From positions 124,001 to 188,000 of the forward strand of contig JAACPE010000002.1 of NCBI GenBank assembly GCA_009995595.1: a stretch of DNA of 64,000 nucleotides, given 5' to 3'. Positions within the stretch are counted from its first letter, which is position 1, and every line of letters starts with the position of its first letter. This document shows positions 63,319 to 64,000 of this stretch, piece after piece. Source of the stretch: Alphaproteobacteria bacterium (lineage in GTDB: Bacteria > Pseudomonadota > Alphaproteobacteria > Micavibrionales > Micavibrionaceae). Made by a program: the position numbers and the translations under genes. The notes beneath the pieces are model-generated. The model saw nothing but the letters and a program-made list of their open reading frames with translations, made no database searches and was not told the DNA's origin.

Positions 63319-64000
63319 ATGAAATCTCTTGCTCAAAAATTTTCTACTATTTTGGTATCGCTCGCACTTACCGCATGTGCAGCGAACCCTCTACAAACCA
63401 AAGTTAAGCCCAAGAACGAACCAACTTATAACTTTACGCAGAGTTCTCAGGTCTTGTCTTGTGTAGGAAATTTTATTAACCTTGGCAATAAGCCGCCTGT
63501 TGATATTTTTATTAGCAGCATTCCTGATCACACTATCCCAACAATTGAGACAGGTTTTTTAACTAAAAATGCTATTATGATGGTGAACACGGCTTTTGAT
63601 CGCCTTCAAACAGAATTAGTGAGTATAGTTGGTAATGATGGGGGTATGAAAGATCGGCTTCAAGTTCAAGTTTTAGGGGCTTTTACAGAATTAAACCGCA
63701 CGACGCGCTCTAGTGCTGCAAGCGGTGAAGTTATTATTCCTGGTGGTTTTGAGTTAGAATTTGGAAATGATCAGGCCTATAACCATATCGCATTAGATTT
63801 AGCGCTTAGCTACAAAAATAGGATCGTTCCAGGAACAAGCACAAGTGTAAGTATCCAAATTGATGGAGGATCAGGAGATATTACCCTAAGTTACGACGAG
63901 GGCGATGAATTTGCCGCGATTGGCGCACTTGGTTTTTCTGGCCAAGAGGGTTTTCACTCTGCACAACGCTTGTTGGTTGAAACGGCTGTTGCAATAATGA
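63319..64000 (+). CDS. CsgG/HfaB-like outer-membrane lipoprotein, cut by window end
   Basis: The open frame runs from ATG 63319 through base 64000 (at least 227 residues). The signal peptide ends with lipobox LTAC (Cys20). Features resembling the CsgG fold: SIPDHTIPTIETGFLTKNAIMMV, VLGAFTELNRTT, NHIALDLALSY and FHSAQRLLVETA, matching the conserved strands and terminal helix of CsgG and HfaB. Such lipoproteins form secretion pores for curli or holdfast-anchor subunits. Its position directly after three small beta-motif exported proteins supports that role. The 3' end is missing. Confidence 0.75.
   Translation, partial: MKSLAQKFSTILVSLALTACAANPLQTKVKPKNEPTYNFTQSSQVLSCVGNFINLGNKPPVDIFISSIPDHTIPTIETGFLTKNAIMMVNTAFDRLQTELVSIVGNDGGMKDRLQVQVLGAFTELNRTTRSSAASGEVIIPGGFELEFGNDQAYNHIALDLALSYKNRIVPGTSTSVSIQIDGGSGDITLSYDEGDEFAAIGALGFSGQEGFHSAQRLLVETAVAIM

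Overview
This 64 kb window is chromosomal DNA from a visibly AT-rich alphaproteobacterium. The placement rests on gene order: ppsR-maf-aroE running one way, then hemE-hemH-hemJ-rho ... mnmE-mnmG-rsmG-parA-parB, holA, lptE and leuS running on from the other side. In Caulobacter and Rickettsia this arrangement (the CC0001/RP001 neighbourhood beside hemE) brackets the chromosomal replication origin. I see no phage, integrase, transposase or CRISPR array. I would not name a genus.

Layout. (1) 1-5250, minus strand: aroE (cut by the window edge), maf, ppsR and three unrecognised origin-proximal genes, two of which are diverged tandem paralogues. (2) 5251-5693: the longest gene-free stretch and the best oriC candidate. 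(3) 5694-9839: haem genes hemE, hemH, hemJ, then rho with a long leader. (4) 10.1-13.0 kb: a secreted hypothetical, a membrane protein with eight CxxC motifs, and a dienelactone hydrolase. (5) 13.1-19.1 kb: mnmE, mnmG, rsmG, parA, parB, with five parS sites embedded in the mnmG and rsmG coding sequences. (6) 19.1-25.3 kb, minus: holA, an unrecognised gene, a probable structured small RNA, lptE, leuS and a DUF3576 lipoprotein. (7) 25.6-31.1 kb: a porin, a palindromic repeat, yggS, several lineage-type hypotheticals, a regulator with a degenerate receiver, and an Smr protein. (8) 31.1-39.6 kb: an M23 peptidase, hslU, hslV, and histidine genes hisB, hisD, hisH, hisE, hisF, hisA arranged in both directions, plus a GNAT enzyme and a HIT protein. 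(9) 39.6-48.1 kb: a protein with a RAP-like domain and helical repeats, comM, hypotheticals, an LprI-like protein, a LOG protein and a diguanylate cyclase. (10) 48.1-61.9 kb: uvrD/pcrA, an NDUFA9-like protein, a SurA-like chaperone, rsmA, gmk, an SDR, two glycosyltransferases, an ABHD10-like hydrolase, tRNA-Ser(GGA), a SulP transporter and an ABC-F protein. (11) 62.0 kb to the end: a surface-fibre locus of three small secreted proteins built on a shared beta motif, followed by a CsgG/HfaB-like lipoprotein that runs off the window.

The most novel-looking material is the terminal curli/holdfast-like locus, the OPR/FASTK-like RAP protein, the paralogous gene pair next to the presumed origin, the small RNA at 21.5 kb and the ribosome-binding-site hairpin in front of ppsR. 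The origin-parS-parAB arrangement is the best supported functional story: replication start, ParB loading sites and the segregation genes lie within about 14 kb.
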